Of a DNA stretch of 64,000 bases, positions 24,451 through 33,531 are shown in pieces. The position numbers and the translations under genes were made by a program. The notes beneath the pieces were generated by a model. It made no database searches, was not told where the DNA came from, and was given only the letters and a program-made list of their open reading frames with translations. This DNA comes from Desulfurococcaceae archaeon (GTDB taxonomy: Archaea; Thermoproteota; Thermoprotei_A; Sulfolobales; Desulfurococcaceae). The stretch covers positions 62,001 through 126,000 of the forward strand of contig JAWBQJ010000001.1 in assembly GCA_038845865.1 (NCBI GenBank). The letters are read 5' to 3'. The number at the start of each line of letters is the position of its first letter. Within the stretch, counting starts at the first letter, position 1.

Positions 24451-25821
24451 CTACTTTTTCAGTAGATGTATAGGTTCTCCAATTATATATTCCGCGAAGT
24501 CCCTTAGAGACTCTGATACCGTTAAGTGGGGATACGGTATTCTCGCGGCATCTCTAATAGAGATCCTGTTGAGGTAGAGCGGTAAGTACGCCGATATCAC
24601 CTCCGATGCGTTTGGGGCGACTATGTGAATGCCATATACCATTTCGTGCTTTTCATCTAGCAGTATCTTGGCAAAAGCGCCCTTGAAGCCCTTGATCTTC
24701 ACTGCCGAGAGGAAGTATAATGGAATTCTATACTTAGCGTATTTCACGTTCATGGCCGCGAGTTCCTTTTCAGTATACCCTATTGATGCTATTTCAAGCC
24801 CGGTAAAAATGGTCATTGGTACGAGTTTGTAGTCTACTTTGAAGGATTCTTCACCGGCAATATTCTTGGCCGCGGCTATGCTCTCTAAGAGCGCTTTGTG
24901 CGCCAAAAGAGGACCACCTACTACATCTCCTGTAGCGTAAACATTAGCTGCACTCGTTTTGAGGTCTTCATTCACCTTTATGTACCCCCTCTGATCGAGT
25001 TGCACATTAGCGTTTTCGAGGCCTACATTTCCCGTTTTCGGCCTCCTTCCAACGGCAACTACAACCCTATCTACATCCAACTTCTCACCAGTAGACAGCT
25101 CTACCAAGTACCTTCCACTAGAGGCTTCTACTTTCTTAATTGTTGTTTTTTCAAGTATTCTTACATTCCTCTGGGTGAGGTGGGCTTTCAGCGCTAACGC
25201 TATATCTTTATCGGTAAATGGGAGGATGTGATCCAGAAGTTCCACCAGCACCACTTCGATTCCAAGTGCCGAATAAGCGTTAGCCAGCTCTACGCCAATG
25301 ACACCGCCTCCCACAATTAAAATCTTCGAGGGCTTTTCTTCGAGAAATAGCGCTTCCCTGTTACTGATAATGCCTTTACCATCAAATCTAGCTACCGGTA
25401 TGTCGGCTGGATCTGTGCCCAGTGCTAATAGTATCTTGCCCGTTTCCAGCTCAAAGTGCCTCTCTTCCGTGATCACTTCAATTTTGTGCGTGCTTAGAAG
25501 CCTCCCCCTACCTCTATACAATGCTATTTCACGTGATTCGAGGAGGTACTCTAAACCCTCTCTAGCATCTTTGACAATTCCCTTAACCCACTCTACGAGG
25601 TTATACCACTTGTACGATGTCGTACCGCCAACTTTTTCAATGCTTTTCAGCGACTCTGCGAACTGGTATAAGGCCTTGCTCGGCACGCAACCATAATTTG
25701 TACATTCTCCTCCTACGAGGTGCTCCTCGATAACCGCTACTTGCAAGCCCTTATCAGCGAGGTATAGAGCGGCTGGGTAGCCGCCTATACCTGAGCCTAT
25801 GACCACGGCATCATACTTCAC
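24451..25821 (-). CDS. lpd: Dihydrolipoyl dehydrogenase (glycine cleavage L protein)
   Basis: A 456-residue flavoprotein disulfide oxidoreductase. The FAD loop is GSGIGGY (9-15), the redox-active pair is C40/C45 in GGECTNYGCVPSKA, the NAD site is VGGGVIGVELA near 175-185, and the C-terminal base region is PYPHLTVSES near 433-442. It reoxidises the dihydrolipoyl group of GcvH using NAD. It overlaps gcvPB by 4 bases on the same strand, so the three leftward genes (gcvPA, gcvPB, lpd) form one operon dedicated to glycine cleavage; no 2-oxoacid dehydrogenase genes are nearby. Confidence 0.93.
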   Translation of the reverse strand: MKYDAVVIGSGIGGYPAALYLADKGLQVAVIEEHLVGGECTNYGCVPSKALYQFAESLKSIEKVGGTTSYKWYNLVEWVKGIVKDAREGLEYLLESREIALYRGRGRLLSTHKIEVITEERHFELETGKILLALGTDPADIPVARFDGKGIISNREALFLEEKPSKILIVGGGVIGVELANAYSALGIEVVLVELLDHILPFTDKDIALALKAHLTQRNVRILEKTTIKKVEASSGRYLVELSTGEKLDVDRVVVAVGRRPKTGNVGLENANVQLDQRGYIKVNEDLKTSAANVYATGDVVGGPLLAHKALLESIAAAKNIAGEESFKVDYKLVPMTIFTGLEIASIGYTEKELAAMNVKYAKYRIPLYFLSAVKIKGFKGAFAKILLDEKHEMVYGIHIVAPNASEVISAYLPLYLNRISIRDAARIPYPHLTVSESLRDFAEYIIGEPIHLLKK

Positions 25822-27383
25822 TGTATTTCCCCTTTCACCCTCTTAACATATACTCTCCACGTAGGGGCAACGTACTTCGGGTGATTCGCTTTCACTATGT
25901 CTACTCTCTTAACGCTAGTATTTTCAGGAGATTTCTTGAGTTCCTCGGGCTTTTCATAAGCTAAATTACTTATTTCTTTAAGCTTCTCAGCATATCTCTC
26001 GATGTTCTCGGGTGTCTCGGTCTCCGTGAACTCTATTTGGAGAGCCTCTTTGACTATTAGTGGGAAGTACATCGTAGGTGCGTGAAGCCCGGCGTCGAGG
26101 AGCGCTTTTGCGACATCCTCGGCTGTTATCCCTGTTTCGTCGGCCATAGGCTTAGCGCTGAGAACAATTTCGTGTTTCCTAAACCGGCCCTTACCGTAAG
26201 GTATTTCGAAACCCCGGATGTTTTCTACGAGCTTAGCGAAGTAGTTTGTTACTAGTACAGCGTGCTCCGTGGCTTTTTTCAGACCCTGAGGACCCATCAT
26301 TAGTATGTACACATAAGCCCAGAGCAACGGTACGGTGTTGGCGAAGAACGATCTTAGTAGCCCTGGACTGTGGGGTCCTGGCCACTTCAGCTTGTAAACA
26401 CCGGTTTTCTCGTCATAGATCACTATTATCCCCGGTACGATGTCCCTTAACCATATATTCCTCTCGGGGTCAACAAGCCTGTCTCTAATGCATATAGGAC
26501 CAGCACCTGGACCTCCACCGCCGTGAGGTGAACTGAAAGTCTTATGTATGTTTATGTGTGCTATGTCGAATTCCATGTCACCGGGCCTCGCATACCCCAT
26601 GATGCCGTTTAGGTTCGCGCCATCATAGTACAGTAATGCATCGTATTCATGTACAAGATTGGCTACTTCGAGTATATGCTCTTCGAAGAGGCCTAGCGTG
26701 CTGGGATTGGTGATCATCAGGCCGGCCGTGGACCTCCCTATAACGGATTTTAGTGCATCCATGTCTACATTACCGTCACTTGCTGAAGGCACCTCTATAA
26801 CTCTAAAGCCAGCCATTGCTGCGCTTGCGGGGTTTGTTCCGTGAGCACTATCGGGCACTATGATATCCGTCTTCGTGCTTATTTGCCCCTTCAGCTCGTG
26901 GTACTTTCTTATAATTAATACGCCCGCGAGCTCTCCGTGAGCTCCTGCAGCCGGATGTAGAGTGCATACATCCATACCAACTATACTGGCTAGCCACATT
27001 TGGAGTTCATACATAATTTCAAGTAATCCCTGAACGGTCTTCTCGTCTTGTAGTGGATGGATTAGGCTTATATCGCTGTTAAACGCTACATCCCACGAGA
27101 TCCTGGGATTATACTTCATCGTGCAAGAGCCTAGTGGGACTGGCCCGTTGTCCACGCCGTAGGCCATCTGAGTTAGCCGTGTAAAGTGCCGGATCACCTC
27201 TACTTCGCTCAGTTCCGGTAGGCTGGGTGGACTGCTTCTCCTGATGCTTTTGGGTAGCCTGATCTCACCTACGAGCTTTTTCACGTTGTCTTCTACTTCA
27301 GGCAGTGATATCCCGACCCTGCCTGGAGCTCCGAGCTCAAATACCAGTGGTTCTGTCCACTTTGCTTGCCTAAACATCCTCAT
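25818..27383 (-). CDS. gcvPB: Glycine decarboxylase (P protein) subunit 2
   Basis: A 521-residue PLP enzyme half. With GcvPA it decarboxylates glycine and passes the aminomethyl group to lipoyl-GcvH. The PLP lysine lies in NIHKTFSSPHGGGGPG, at about residue 281, with the glycine-rich segment that marks this family. Bacterial and eukaryotic P proteins are a single chain of about 950 residues; here the two-subunit form of archaea and many thermophilic bacteria is used. The start overlaps the end of gcvPA by 14 bases and its end overlaps lpd by 4, consistent with strong translational coupling. Confidence 0.95.
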   Translation of the reverse strand: MRMFRQAKWTEPLVFELGAPGRVGISLPEVEDNVKKLVGEIRLPKSIRRSSPPSLPELSEVEVIRHFTRLTQMAYGVDNGPVPLGSCTMKYNPRISWDVAFNSDISLIHPLQDEKTVQGLLEIMYELQMWLASIVGMDVCTLHPAAGAHGELAGVLIIRKYHELKGQISTKTDIIVPDSAHGTNPASAAMAGFRVIEVPSASDGNVDMDALKSVIGRSTAGLMITNPSTLGLFEEHILEVANLVHEYDALLYYDGANLNGIMGYARPGDMEFDIAHINIHKTFSSPHGGGGPGAGPICIRDRLVDPERNIWLRDIVPGIIVIYDEKTGVYKLKWPGPHSPGLLRSFFANTVPLLWAYVYILMMGPQGLKKATEHAVLVTNYFAKLVENIRGFEIPYGKGRFRKHEIVLSAKPMADETGITAEDVAKALLDAGLHAPTMYFPLIVKEALQIEFTETETPENIERYAEKLKEISNLAYEKPEELKKSPENTSVKRVDIVKANHPKYVAPTWRVYVKRVKGEIQ

Positions 27384-28788
27384 CCCCGTTACCCGTAATC
27401 TCTGCTAAGCTCTTGACTAAGAAGTCTATGTCATCCTTGAGGTGGAGCTCTGTAAAGGCGAAGAGAGCCGTTTCACCCAGCTCCGGGTAGAAGTCCTTAA
27501 TGTAAAGTCCTCCATGAACTCCACGATGGAGTAGCTTTTCGTGCACGTTAGTGTACGATAGCCCAGTTTCATTAAATGAAACGAGGAACTCGTTGAAGAA
27601 GTCTTCTTCAAACACTTCCACGTTAAGCCCTACCTCTTTCATTTTTTTCCACGCGTAATGCGCTATGTAGTAGTTCGTTTCTGCTAGTTTTACAATACCG
27701 TTTTTACCCAACATTGAAAGGTAAACGGCTGCAGCTATCGCTACTAACGCCTCGTTCGTGCATATATTGGAGGTTGCTTTTTCTCTCCTAATGTGTTGCT
27801 CTCTTGTTTGCAATATCATCGCGAAGGCTCTCTCACCATCTCTAGACTCAGCCAATCCCATGATCCTGCCCGGCATCTGCCTTAGGAGGTTCGTTTCAAA
27901 CCGCGTTGCGAAAATGCCTAAATAGGGGCCACCATAGTTAAGCCCTAGACCTAGCGGCTGTCCTTCGCCAACGGCTATGTCTGCGCCGAGCTCTCCCGGG
28001 GATTTAAGCAGGCCTAAAGCTATTGGGTACACTCCTGTGATAAACAGAGCCTTCTTCTCGTGAGCAATTTCACCAACCGCCTTGGCCTCGGACTCTACCA
28101 CCCCGAAGAAGTTAGGGTACTGGAGGTAAATAGCTGCTGTGTCTTCATCCACCAGCTTCTTCAGCTCTTCTAAATCAACCACCCCACGGTGCCTATCGTA
28201 AGGCACTGTAACGAGTATAATACTGTGAGGGTGTGTATACGTTTCAACCACTTTCCGATGAAACGGGTTCATGTTCGCCGGTAAAATGACTTTTTTTCTA
28301 CCCTTGTTCACCCTCAAAGCCATTAACACCGCTTCAGCCGCGGCCGATCCCCAATCGTACATTGAGGCGTTGACCACGTCCATTTCCAACAGCTCTGCGA
28401 TCAGGCTTTGATACTCGAAAAGCGCTTGCATTAGTCCTTGCGATATTTCAGCCTGGTATGGAGTGTAGGCCGTTAAAAACTCACCACGTGACACGATATA
28501 CTTTACCAATGGCGGAACGTAGTGCGGGTAGACTCCACCACCCATAAATGGAGGCGAGCGGAGATTCGCGTTCTTGGAAAGCTTCTTTTCAATAATCCTC
28601 CTCGCCTCGATCTCGGATAGGGGCCTACCGACACCTATATTCAGCTTTTCCCACAGCTCCCTCGGGATTCTTACTTGTACGGGGACATCGCTAAAGAGCT
28701 CTTCAACGCTCTTAACGCCTACTACTCTAAGCATTTTTTCAACTTGTTCACGCGTGAACGAGGGTATCCAGGGGTGTGTGCCATTCAA
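27370..28788 (-). CDS. gcvPA: Glycine decarboxylase (P protein) subunit 1
   Basis: A 472-residue partner of GcvPB. The N-terminal YTPYQAEISQGLMQALFEYQ near 104-123 and YDWGSAAAEA near 144-153 are typical of the GcvPA half, which has the PLP-transferase fold but no cofactor lysine. The start is TTG at 28788; no ATG or GTG exists upstream in frame before the divergent gcvT gene. It is the first gene of the leftward glycine-cleavage operon. Confidence 0.95.
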   Translation of the reverse strand: MNGTHPWIPSFTREQVEKMLRVVGVKSVEELFSDVPVQVRIPRELWEKLNIGVGRPLSEIEARRIIEKKLSKNANLRSPPFMGGGVYPHYVPPLVKYIVSRGEFLTAYTPYQAEISQGLMQALFEYQSLIAELLEMDVVNASMYDWGSAAAEAVLMALRVNKGRKKVILPANMNPFHRKVVETYTHPHSIILVTVPYDRHRGVVDLEELKKLVDEDTAAIYLQYPNFFGVVESEAKAVGEIAHEKKALFITGVYPIALGLLKSPGELGADIAVGEGQPLGLGLNYGGPYLGIFATRFETNLLRQMPGRIMGLAESRDGERAFAMILQTREQHIRREKATSNICTNEALVAIAAAVYLSMLGKNGIVKLAETNYYIAHYAWKKMKEVGLNVEVFEEDFFNEFLVSFNETGLSYTNVHEKLLHRGVHGGLYIKDFYPELGETALFAFTELHLKDDIDFLVKSLAEITGNGDEDV

Positions 28789-28824
28789 CTCTATGGCACC
28801 GTGCTGTTATACGCTGGTTGGAAT

Positions 28825-28834
28825 AAAATATTTT
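28825..28834. promoter_or_regulatory. Palindromic TATA element between gcvPA and gcvT
   Basis: AAAATATTTT, a perfect 10-base palindrome, sits at the exact centre of the 83-base space between the two divergent starts (28788 and 28872), 42 bases from each. It can act as a TATA box in both directions, which would coordinate the two halves of the glycine cleavage system from one site. Expected transcripts would carry leaders of about 15-20 bases. Confidence 0.55.
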
Positions 28835-28871
28835 TACTTTCTCACCGTTTACATAGAAACCGGTGTAGTTT

Positions 28872-29987
28872 ATGCCTAGAATAGCTCTACTAGATTTCTA
28901 CGTCGAGAAGCTGGGCGCGGAGTTGGGCTTGTTTGGGGACTGGGAGGTACCGATGAGGTTTACGAACGCGATAGAAGAACACCTGGCTGTTAGAACCAGC
29001 GTAGCATTCTTCGACGTTTCACATATGGGTAGGGTCCTGTTAAGGGGGCCCGATGTCGTACCATTCATACAGTACATTTACACGAAGGATCTTTCTAAGA
29101 CCAAGCAGAGCTTTATGAGCGGCCCTACCCTGGCCTTAACCGGGTTGGCGAGAGTTCGGGACGACGAGATGTTATATAGGGTTAGTGACGAGGAGTGGCT
29201 AGTCGTACCTAACGCGCTTGCCAGGGAAAAGATGTTGAAGTACTTCAACTGGATAATAAACGAGAAGAACTACAAAGTCGAGGTCGTAGACATGACTGAC
29301 AAGTACTCCATGATAGCGATCCAAGGGCCCGACTCGCCAGGAACATTGGAATCTCTTGGAGCAAGGTGGACCGGTGATCTGAAACCGCTTGAATTCAGGT
29401 TAAACGAGGAAATAGGAAATTCGAAGGTATTCTTGGTAAGTAGAAGTGGGTGGACCGGTGAAGACGGGTTTGAAGTATGGGGTGAACATGGAGAGATCAA
29501 GAAACTCGTAGATGCATTGTTAGCTAGGGGCGTCAAGCCTGCTGGCCTCATAGCTAGGGATACCCTTAGAGTTGAGATGGGGTTCGTTCTAGGCGAACAC
29601 GAATACGGCGAAGACCCCTTAAAGTACCCCTGCGCGATCTCACTTAGATACGGTATGGGGGCTATCTCCTGGGAGAAGCGCGGATTTGTGGGCGAAGAGG
29701 CTCTAAGGGCCTGTAGAAGGGAAGGCGTTAGATGGATCAGGATTGGGTTAAGGATGGGTAAGGAGGCTGGTAGGCTATTTCCGCGGCCAGGACATGGCGT
29801 GTACGTGGACGATGTATGGATTGGCTGGATTACCAGTGGGTGCTATTCTCCGGTATTGAACCGGGGTATCGCGATGGCGTACGTTGACACAAGGTATTCA
29901 GTGTTCGGCGAGGAAGTGAGCGTCGAAATACATGGAAGGCGGTATCCGGCTAAGATCGTGGACTTTCCGTTCATAGACAAGAGGTAA
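28872..29987 (+). CDS. gcvT: Aminomethyltransferase (glycine cleavage T protein)
   Basis: A 371-residue tetrahydropterin-dependent enzyme that releases ammonia and makes the methylene-pterin from aminomethyl-GcvH. The folate/pterin-binding fold is clear: FFDVSHMGRVLLRGPD near 46-61, IQGPDSPGTLESLG near 150-163, SRSGWTGEDGFEVW near 190-203 and RDTLRVEMGFVL near 229-240. In crenarchaea the one-carbon carrier may be a folate or a methanopterin analogue. It starts the rightward operon that continues with glyA and gcvH. Confidence 0.95.
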   Translation: MPRIALLDFYVEKLGAELGLFGDWEVPMRFTNAIEEHLAVRTSVAFFDVSHMGRVLLRGPDVVPFIQYIYTKDLSKTKQSFMSGPTLALTGLARVRDDEMLYRVSDEEWLVVPNALAREKMLKYFNWIINEKNYKVEVVDMTDKYSMIAIQGPDSPGTLESLGARWTGDLKPLEFRLNEEIGNSKVFLVSRSGWTGEDGFEVWGEHGEIKKLVDALLARGVKPAGLIARDTLRVEMGFVLGEHEYGEDPLKYPCAISLRYGMGAISWEKRGFVGEEALRACRREGVRWIRIGLRMGKEAGRLFPRPGHGVYVDDVWIGWITSGCYSPVLNRGIAMAYVDTRYSVFGEEVSVEIHGRRYPAKIVDFPFIDKR

Positions 29988-30058
29988 TCGTGCTCAACTA
30001 CTGGTGCCTCGAGGATAGATATTAAATTCCCTGTGCTAGCTTAACTTGGGGATTTTAG

Positions 30059-31402
30059 ATGGCGGAATATGGAGAGTCGCCGGGCTTAAACGCGCTAATA
30101 GACCTCTACCCAGACCTCAAGGAGGTGGTTGAACTTACAGTAAATCACACGCTATGGAGGAAGAGAGACTGTATCAACATGATTGCGAGTGAAAATGTCA
30201 TGTCTCCGTTAGCTATGTTGCTGTACATGAATGACTCTATGCACAGGTATGCTGAAGGTAAGCCGTATAAGAGGTTTTACCAGGGCCTGAGATACGTTGA
30301 CGCCTTAGAGGTCAAGGTGCAAAAACTCGTAGGTGAATTACTCGGAACAGAATATGTGGATTTAAGGCCTATTAGCGGTACAACTGCTAACGCCTCAGTG
30401 TTCAGGGCCTTCACCAAGCCCGGTGACAAGGCCACAGTAGCACCTGTACAGGCAGGCGCGCACGTAAGCCACACTAGGTTTGGTACTCTGGGAGCACTTG
30501 GAATAGAGCAAATAGAGCTACCGGTGGATCTTGAAAACTGGAACATAGACGTGGAGAAAGCAGTCAAGCTCATTGAGCAGATCAAGCCGAAGATCGTCAC
30601 GCTGGGCGGATCGCTATACCTCTTCCCACACCCGACAAAAGAGATTTCCGAGGTAGCACATGCTGTCGGCGCCAAGGTAATACACGACGTAGCGCACGTG
30701 TTAGGGCTCATAGTAGGCGGGGTGTGGGAAAACCCACTAAAGCTAGGTGCGGACGTCATAACATCATCTACTCATAAGACATTTCCCGGACCGCAGGGAG
30801 GTCTAATAGCTACCTCTAATGAGGGAGATTACAAAGAGGTCGGTAAAGTGGTGTTCCCCATGTTCGTGTCGAACCACCACTTACATAGGTTAGCTGCAAC
30901 GGGCGTAACAGCCATTGAGATGAAGATCTGGGGAAGGGATTATGCCCAACAGGTAGTTAGGAATTCAAAGGCGCTTGCCGAAGCCCTCGCCGCTGAGGGT
31001 TTCAAGGTCGCACTAGAGCACCTCGGTTACACGTCAAGCCACCAGGCAGTGATAGACGTCTCGCAGCTGGGTAGGGGAACGAAGTGCGCTATATTACTAG
31101 AAGAGGCGAATATCATCGTTAACAAGAACATGCTACCCTATGATAGACCCGAGGACGTTAAAGATCCCAGCGGGCTTAGATTAGGAACGCAAGAGCTCAC
31201 CCGGTGGGGCATGAAAGAGGGTGAAATGCGCGAAATAGCGAGGTTTATGAAGATGATTTTAATAGACAAAAGGGACCCCGCTGAAGTGAGGCGCAAAGTC
31301 ATTGAATTCAGAAAGGAATTCCTGGAGGTGCACTACGGTTTTAAGATCACTAGAGAGGATGAAGTCAGGTTGCTAAAAACAATGCTACACGCCGAGGAAT
31401 AG
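30059..31402 (+). CDS. glyA: Serine hydroxymethyltransferase
   Basis: A 447-residue PLP enzyme interconverting serine and glycine with transfer of the C1 unit to tetrahydropterin. The PLP lysine is K240 in [13 protein letters not shown], and [13 protein letters not shown] (near 105-117) and HDVAHVLGL (near 214-222) are family signatures. Its position between gcvT and gcvH ties it to glycine cleavage: methylene-pterin from the T protein can be used to make serine from a second glycine. The ATG at 30059 follows the GcvT stop by 71 bases. Confidence 0.96.
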   Translation: MAEYGESPGLNALIDLYPDLKEVVELTVNHTLWRKRDCINMIASENVMSPLAMLLYMNDSMHRYAEGKPYKRFYQGLRYVDALEVKVQKLVGELLGTEYVDLRPISGTTANASVFRAFTKPGDKATVAPVQAGAHVSHTRFGTLGALGIEQIELPVDLENWNIDVEKAVKLIEQIKPKIVTLGGSLYLFPHPTKEISEVAHAVGAKVIHDVAHVLGLIVGGVWENPLKLGADVITSSTHKTFPGPQGGLIATSNEGDYKEVGKVVFPMFVSNHHLHRLAATGVTAIEMKIWGRDYAQQVVRNSKALAEALAAEGFKVALEHLGYTSSHQAVIDVSQLGRGTKCAILLEEANIIVNKNMLPYDRPEDVKDPSGLRLGTQELTRWGMKEGEMREIARFMKMILIDKRDPAEVRRKVIEFRKEFLEVHYGFKITREDEVRLLKTMLHAEE

Positions 31403-31445
31403 CTTTTTTATGCGCATCATGCATTTACTCGCACGGTGACGCCCA

Positions 31446-31871
31446 TTGAGCGACATACTGGTCAAAGTGAAAGGTAAGGAGTACGTTGTGAAGGTGGACA
31501 GAAAATATACCGAGACGGATGAATGGGCGCTTCTAGAAGGTAGAAGAGTCCGCTGTGGCATAACGGACTACGCTCAGAAGGAGCTTAAAGACATCGTGGC
31601 GGTAGAGCTACCCACAGTGGGAAGAGTAGTTAGAAAGGGAGAGGAGTTAGGTATGATAGACTCCGTAAAAGCTACTGCACCGTATTGTGCACCGGTATCT
31701 GGAAGGATCGTCGAAGTGAATAGACAACTGGAAACATCACCAGAGCTCCTCAATAAGGATCCCTATGGAGAGGGCTGGATCATCGCGATAGAGCCCACAG
31801 ACCTTTCAGAATACGAGTCTCTACTTACACCCGAAAAGTACGCCGAGAAGATTAAGGAGAGTAAGAGGTAG
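31446..31871 (+). CDS. gcvH: Glycine cleavage system H protein
   Basis: A 141-residue lipoyl-carrier protein. The lipoylated lysine is K75 in IDSVKATAPYCAPVSG, the standard biotinyl/lipoyl hairpin. It shuttles the aminomethyl intermediate between P, T and L proteins. The start appears to be TTG at 31446, as no ATG or GTG fits in frame upstream and the protein begins directly on the beta-barrel. No lipoate ligase or lipoyl synthase is in the window. This completes the system of P1, P2, T, H, L and SHMT. Confidence 0.94.
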   Translation: MSDILVKVKGKEYVVKVDRKYTETDEWALLEGRRVRCGITDYAQKELKDIVAVELPTVGRVVRKGEELGMIDSVKATAPYCAPVSGRIVEVNRQLETSPELLNKDPYGEGWIIAIEPTDLSEYESLLTPEKYAEKIKESKR

Positions 31872-31966
31872 CTTTTTACCCACACCCCCCTTCTTAGCTA
31901 AAAGCCAATTGCACAGGAAAGGCGTACTTAAGTCGCCTCTACAGTAATACGTAGAGGTGGAAGTGT

Positions 31967-32677
31967 ATGTTGTGGAGCATCACGCACGCTCCAAGTCCAG
32001 GGGAACTCGCGAAGGTAATAGATCACACTTTCCTACGGCCTGATGCAAGCTACGAAGCACTGGAAAAATACATCGAAGACGTTAAGAAGTACGGGTTTAA
32101 GCTGTTAATGGTTCCGCTATCGCTTGCCGAGAAGGTGCTTGAGATCGCAGGTAGAAGCATTGATTTAGGGGTCGTCGTAGGCTTTCCGCTGGGCAACACT
32201 TCCACGAGGGCCAAGGTCGCGGAGGCCATCGAGGCGGCAGAGCTAGGCGTAAGTGAAATAGACATGGTTATGAACATCAATGCCTTTAAATCCGCTGATT
32301 ACAACCGGGTCTTACTAGATATTAAGAGCGTAGTACAAGCCGCTAAAAGCCGCGGCGTTAAAGCCGTCAAGGTGATCATCGAGACCGGTCTTCTCGGAGA
32401 CGAGGAGAAGGTTAAAGCCGTAGACATGATTGTAAAGGCGGGGGCTGACTTCGTCAAAACATGTACAGGCTTTTTAGGGCCGGTTGTAACCGTTCACGAT
32501 GTATCGTTGCTTGTCAGGGCTAGTAGAGGCAGGATAGCAGTTAAGGCGTCGGGCGGCATTAGGCATGCATTAGATGCACTAGTGATGATCAGTGCAGGTG
32601 CTAATAGGATTGGGACTAGTAACGGAGATAAGATTATGGAAGAGTACATTAGATTGAGAGAAGAATTAGGGGGATAG
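31967..32677 (+). CDS. deoC: Deoxyribose-phosphate aldolase
   Basis: A 236-residue TIM-barrel class I aldolase that splits 2-deoxyribose 5-phosphate into glyceraldehyde 3-phosphate and acetaldehyde. The Schiff-base lysine corresponds to K164 in FVKTCTGF, the proton-relay lysine to K193 in VKASGGIR, and the aspartate to D99 in SEIDMVMN. The length fits the archaeal enzyme. A promoter probably lies in the AT-rich 95-base spacer after gcvH. It is followed after 5 bases by the aminopropyltransferase gene. Confidence 0.95.
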   Translation: MLWSITHAPSPGELAKVIDHTFLRPDASYEALEKYIEDVKKYGFKLLMVPLSLAEKVLEIAGRSIDLGVVVGFPLGNTSTRAKVAEAIEAAELGVSEIDMVMNINAFKSADYNRVLLDIKSVVQAAKSRGVKAVKVIIETGLLGDEEKVKAVDMIVKAGADFVKTCTGFLGPVVTVHDVSLLVRASRGRIAVKASGGIRHALDALVMISAGANRIGTSNGDKIMEEYIRLREELGG

Positions 32678-32682
32678 TAGAC

Positions 32683-33525
32683 ATGGAGGGAGTATACGTA
32701 ATAGAGCCCGCTGGCATGCACTTAAAGCTGTTGCTTAAGGTTAACAGAGTATTTGCGTTAGAGAAATCGCCCTACCAGGAAGTAGTGTTCGCTGAGATCG
32801 AGGGTTTTGGCAAGAGCTTACTACTAGATAAGTTCATACAAAGCACAGAGAAGGATGAGCACATATACCATGAACTCTTGGTACACCCCGCCATGGCTCT
32901 CCACCGAAACCCCGAGAAAGTACTAATACTAGGCGGTGGAGAAGGTGCTACTCTAAGAGAGGTTTTAAAGCATAATACTGTTAAGGAAGTGGTGATGGTC
33001 GACATAGACCCGGTCGTGGTAGAATTCTCGAAGAAGTACCTTGAACACATGCATCAAGGTAGTTTTGACGATCCCCGTAGCAAGGTCATTATAATGGACG
33101 GTAAAGACTACATTAAGCGGGGACCGAGTAGCTACTTCGACGTCGTAATCATGGACTTGACGGACCCCTACGCGAGCGAAGTCGCCCGACCGCTTTACAG
33201 CTCGGAGGCGTTTGCCGAGATTAAGAGGATATTAAAGCCTGAAGGCGTCGTGGTAACTCAAGCTGGTAGTAGTTACTTCTACCCAGGAGAATACAAGTAC
33301 GTGCTAAACAATGTTAAAAGCTCGTTTAAGCACGTTTCGGAGTATTGGTTCTGGATACCGAGCTTTGGGTTAAACGTAAATTTCATCGTGGGATCTAATG
33401 CATACAGATTGGAGGATGCCGTAAACTACATCGATGAAAGGTTAAGAGAACGTGGTGTCGTAACGAAGCTGGTTTCAGGTAGGCTTATTGAAGGGCTGTT
33501 AAAGATCGGGGTCCTTTACCCGTAA
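32683..33525 (+). CDS. speE: Polyamine aminopropyltransferase (spermidine synthase)
   Basis: A 280-residue enzyme that moves the aminopropyl group from decarboxylated SAM to a diamine acceptor. The binding loop GGGEGATLREVLKH (84-97) and the catalytic MDLTDPYA near 152-159 are intact. Crenarchaeal relatives have broad acceptors (agmatine, putrescine, cadaverine, spermidine), and long or branched polyamines protect nucleic acids at high temperature. It begins 5 bases after deoC, so the two share a message. The exact amine acceptor cannot be read from sequence. Confidence 0.92.
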   Translation: MEGVYVIEPAGMHLKLLLKVNRVFALEKSPYQEVVFAEIEGFGKSLLLDKFIQSTEKDEHIYHELLVHPAMALHRNPEKVLILGGGEGATLREVLKHNTVKEVVMVDIDPVVVEFSKKYLEHMHQGSFDDPRSKVIIMDGKDYIKRGPSSYFDVVIMDLTDPYASEVARPLYSSEAFAEIKRILKPEGVVVTQAGSSYFYPGEYKYVLNNVKSSFKHVSEYWFWIPSFGLNVNFIVGSNAYRLEDAVNYIDERLRERGVVTKLVSGRLIEGLLKIGVLYP

Positions 33526-33531
33526 GACTCC

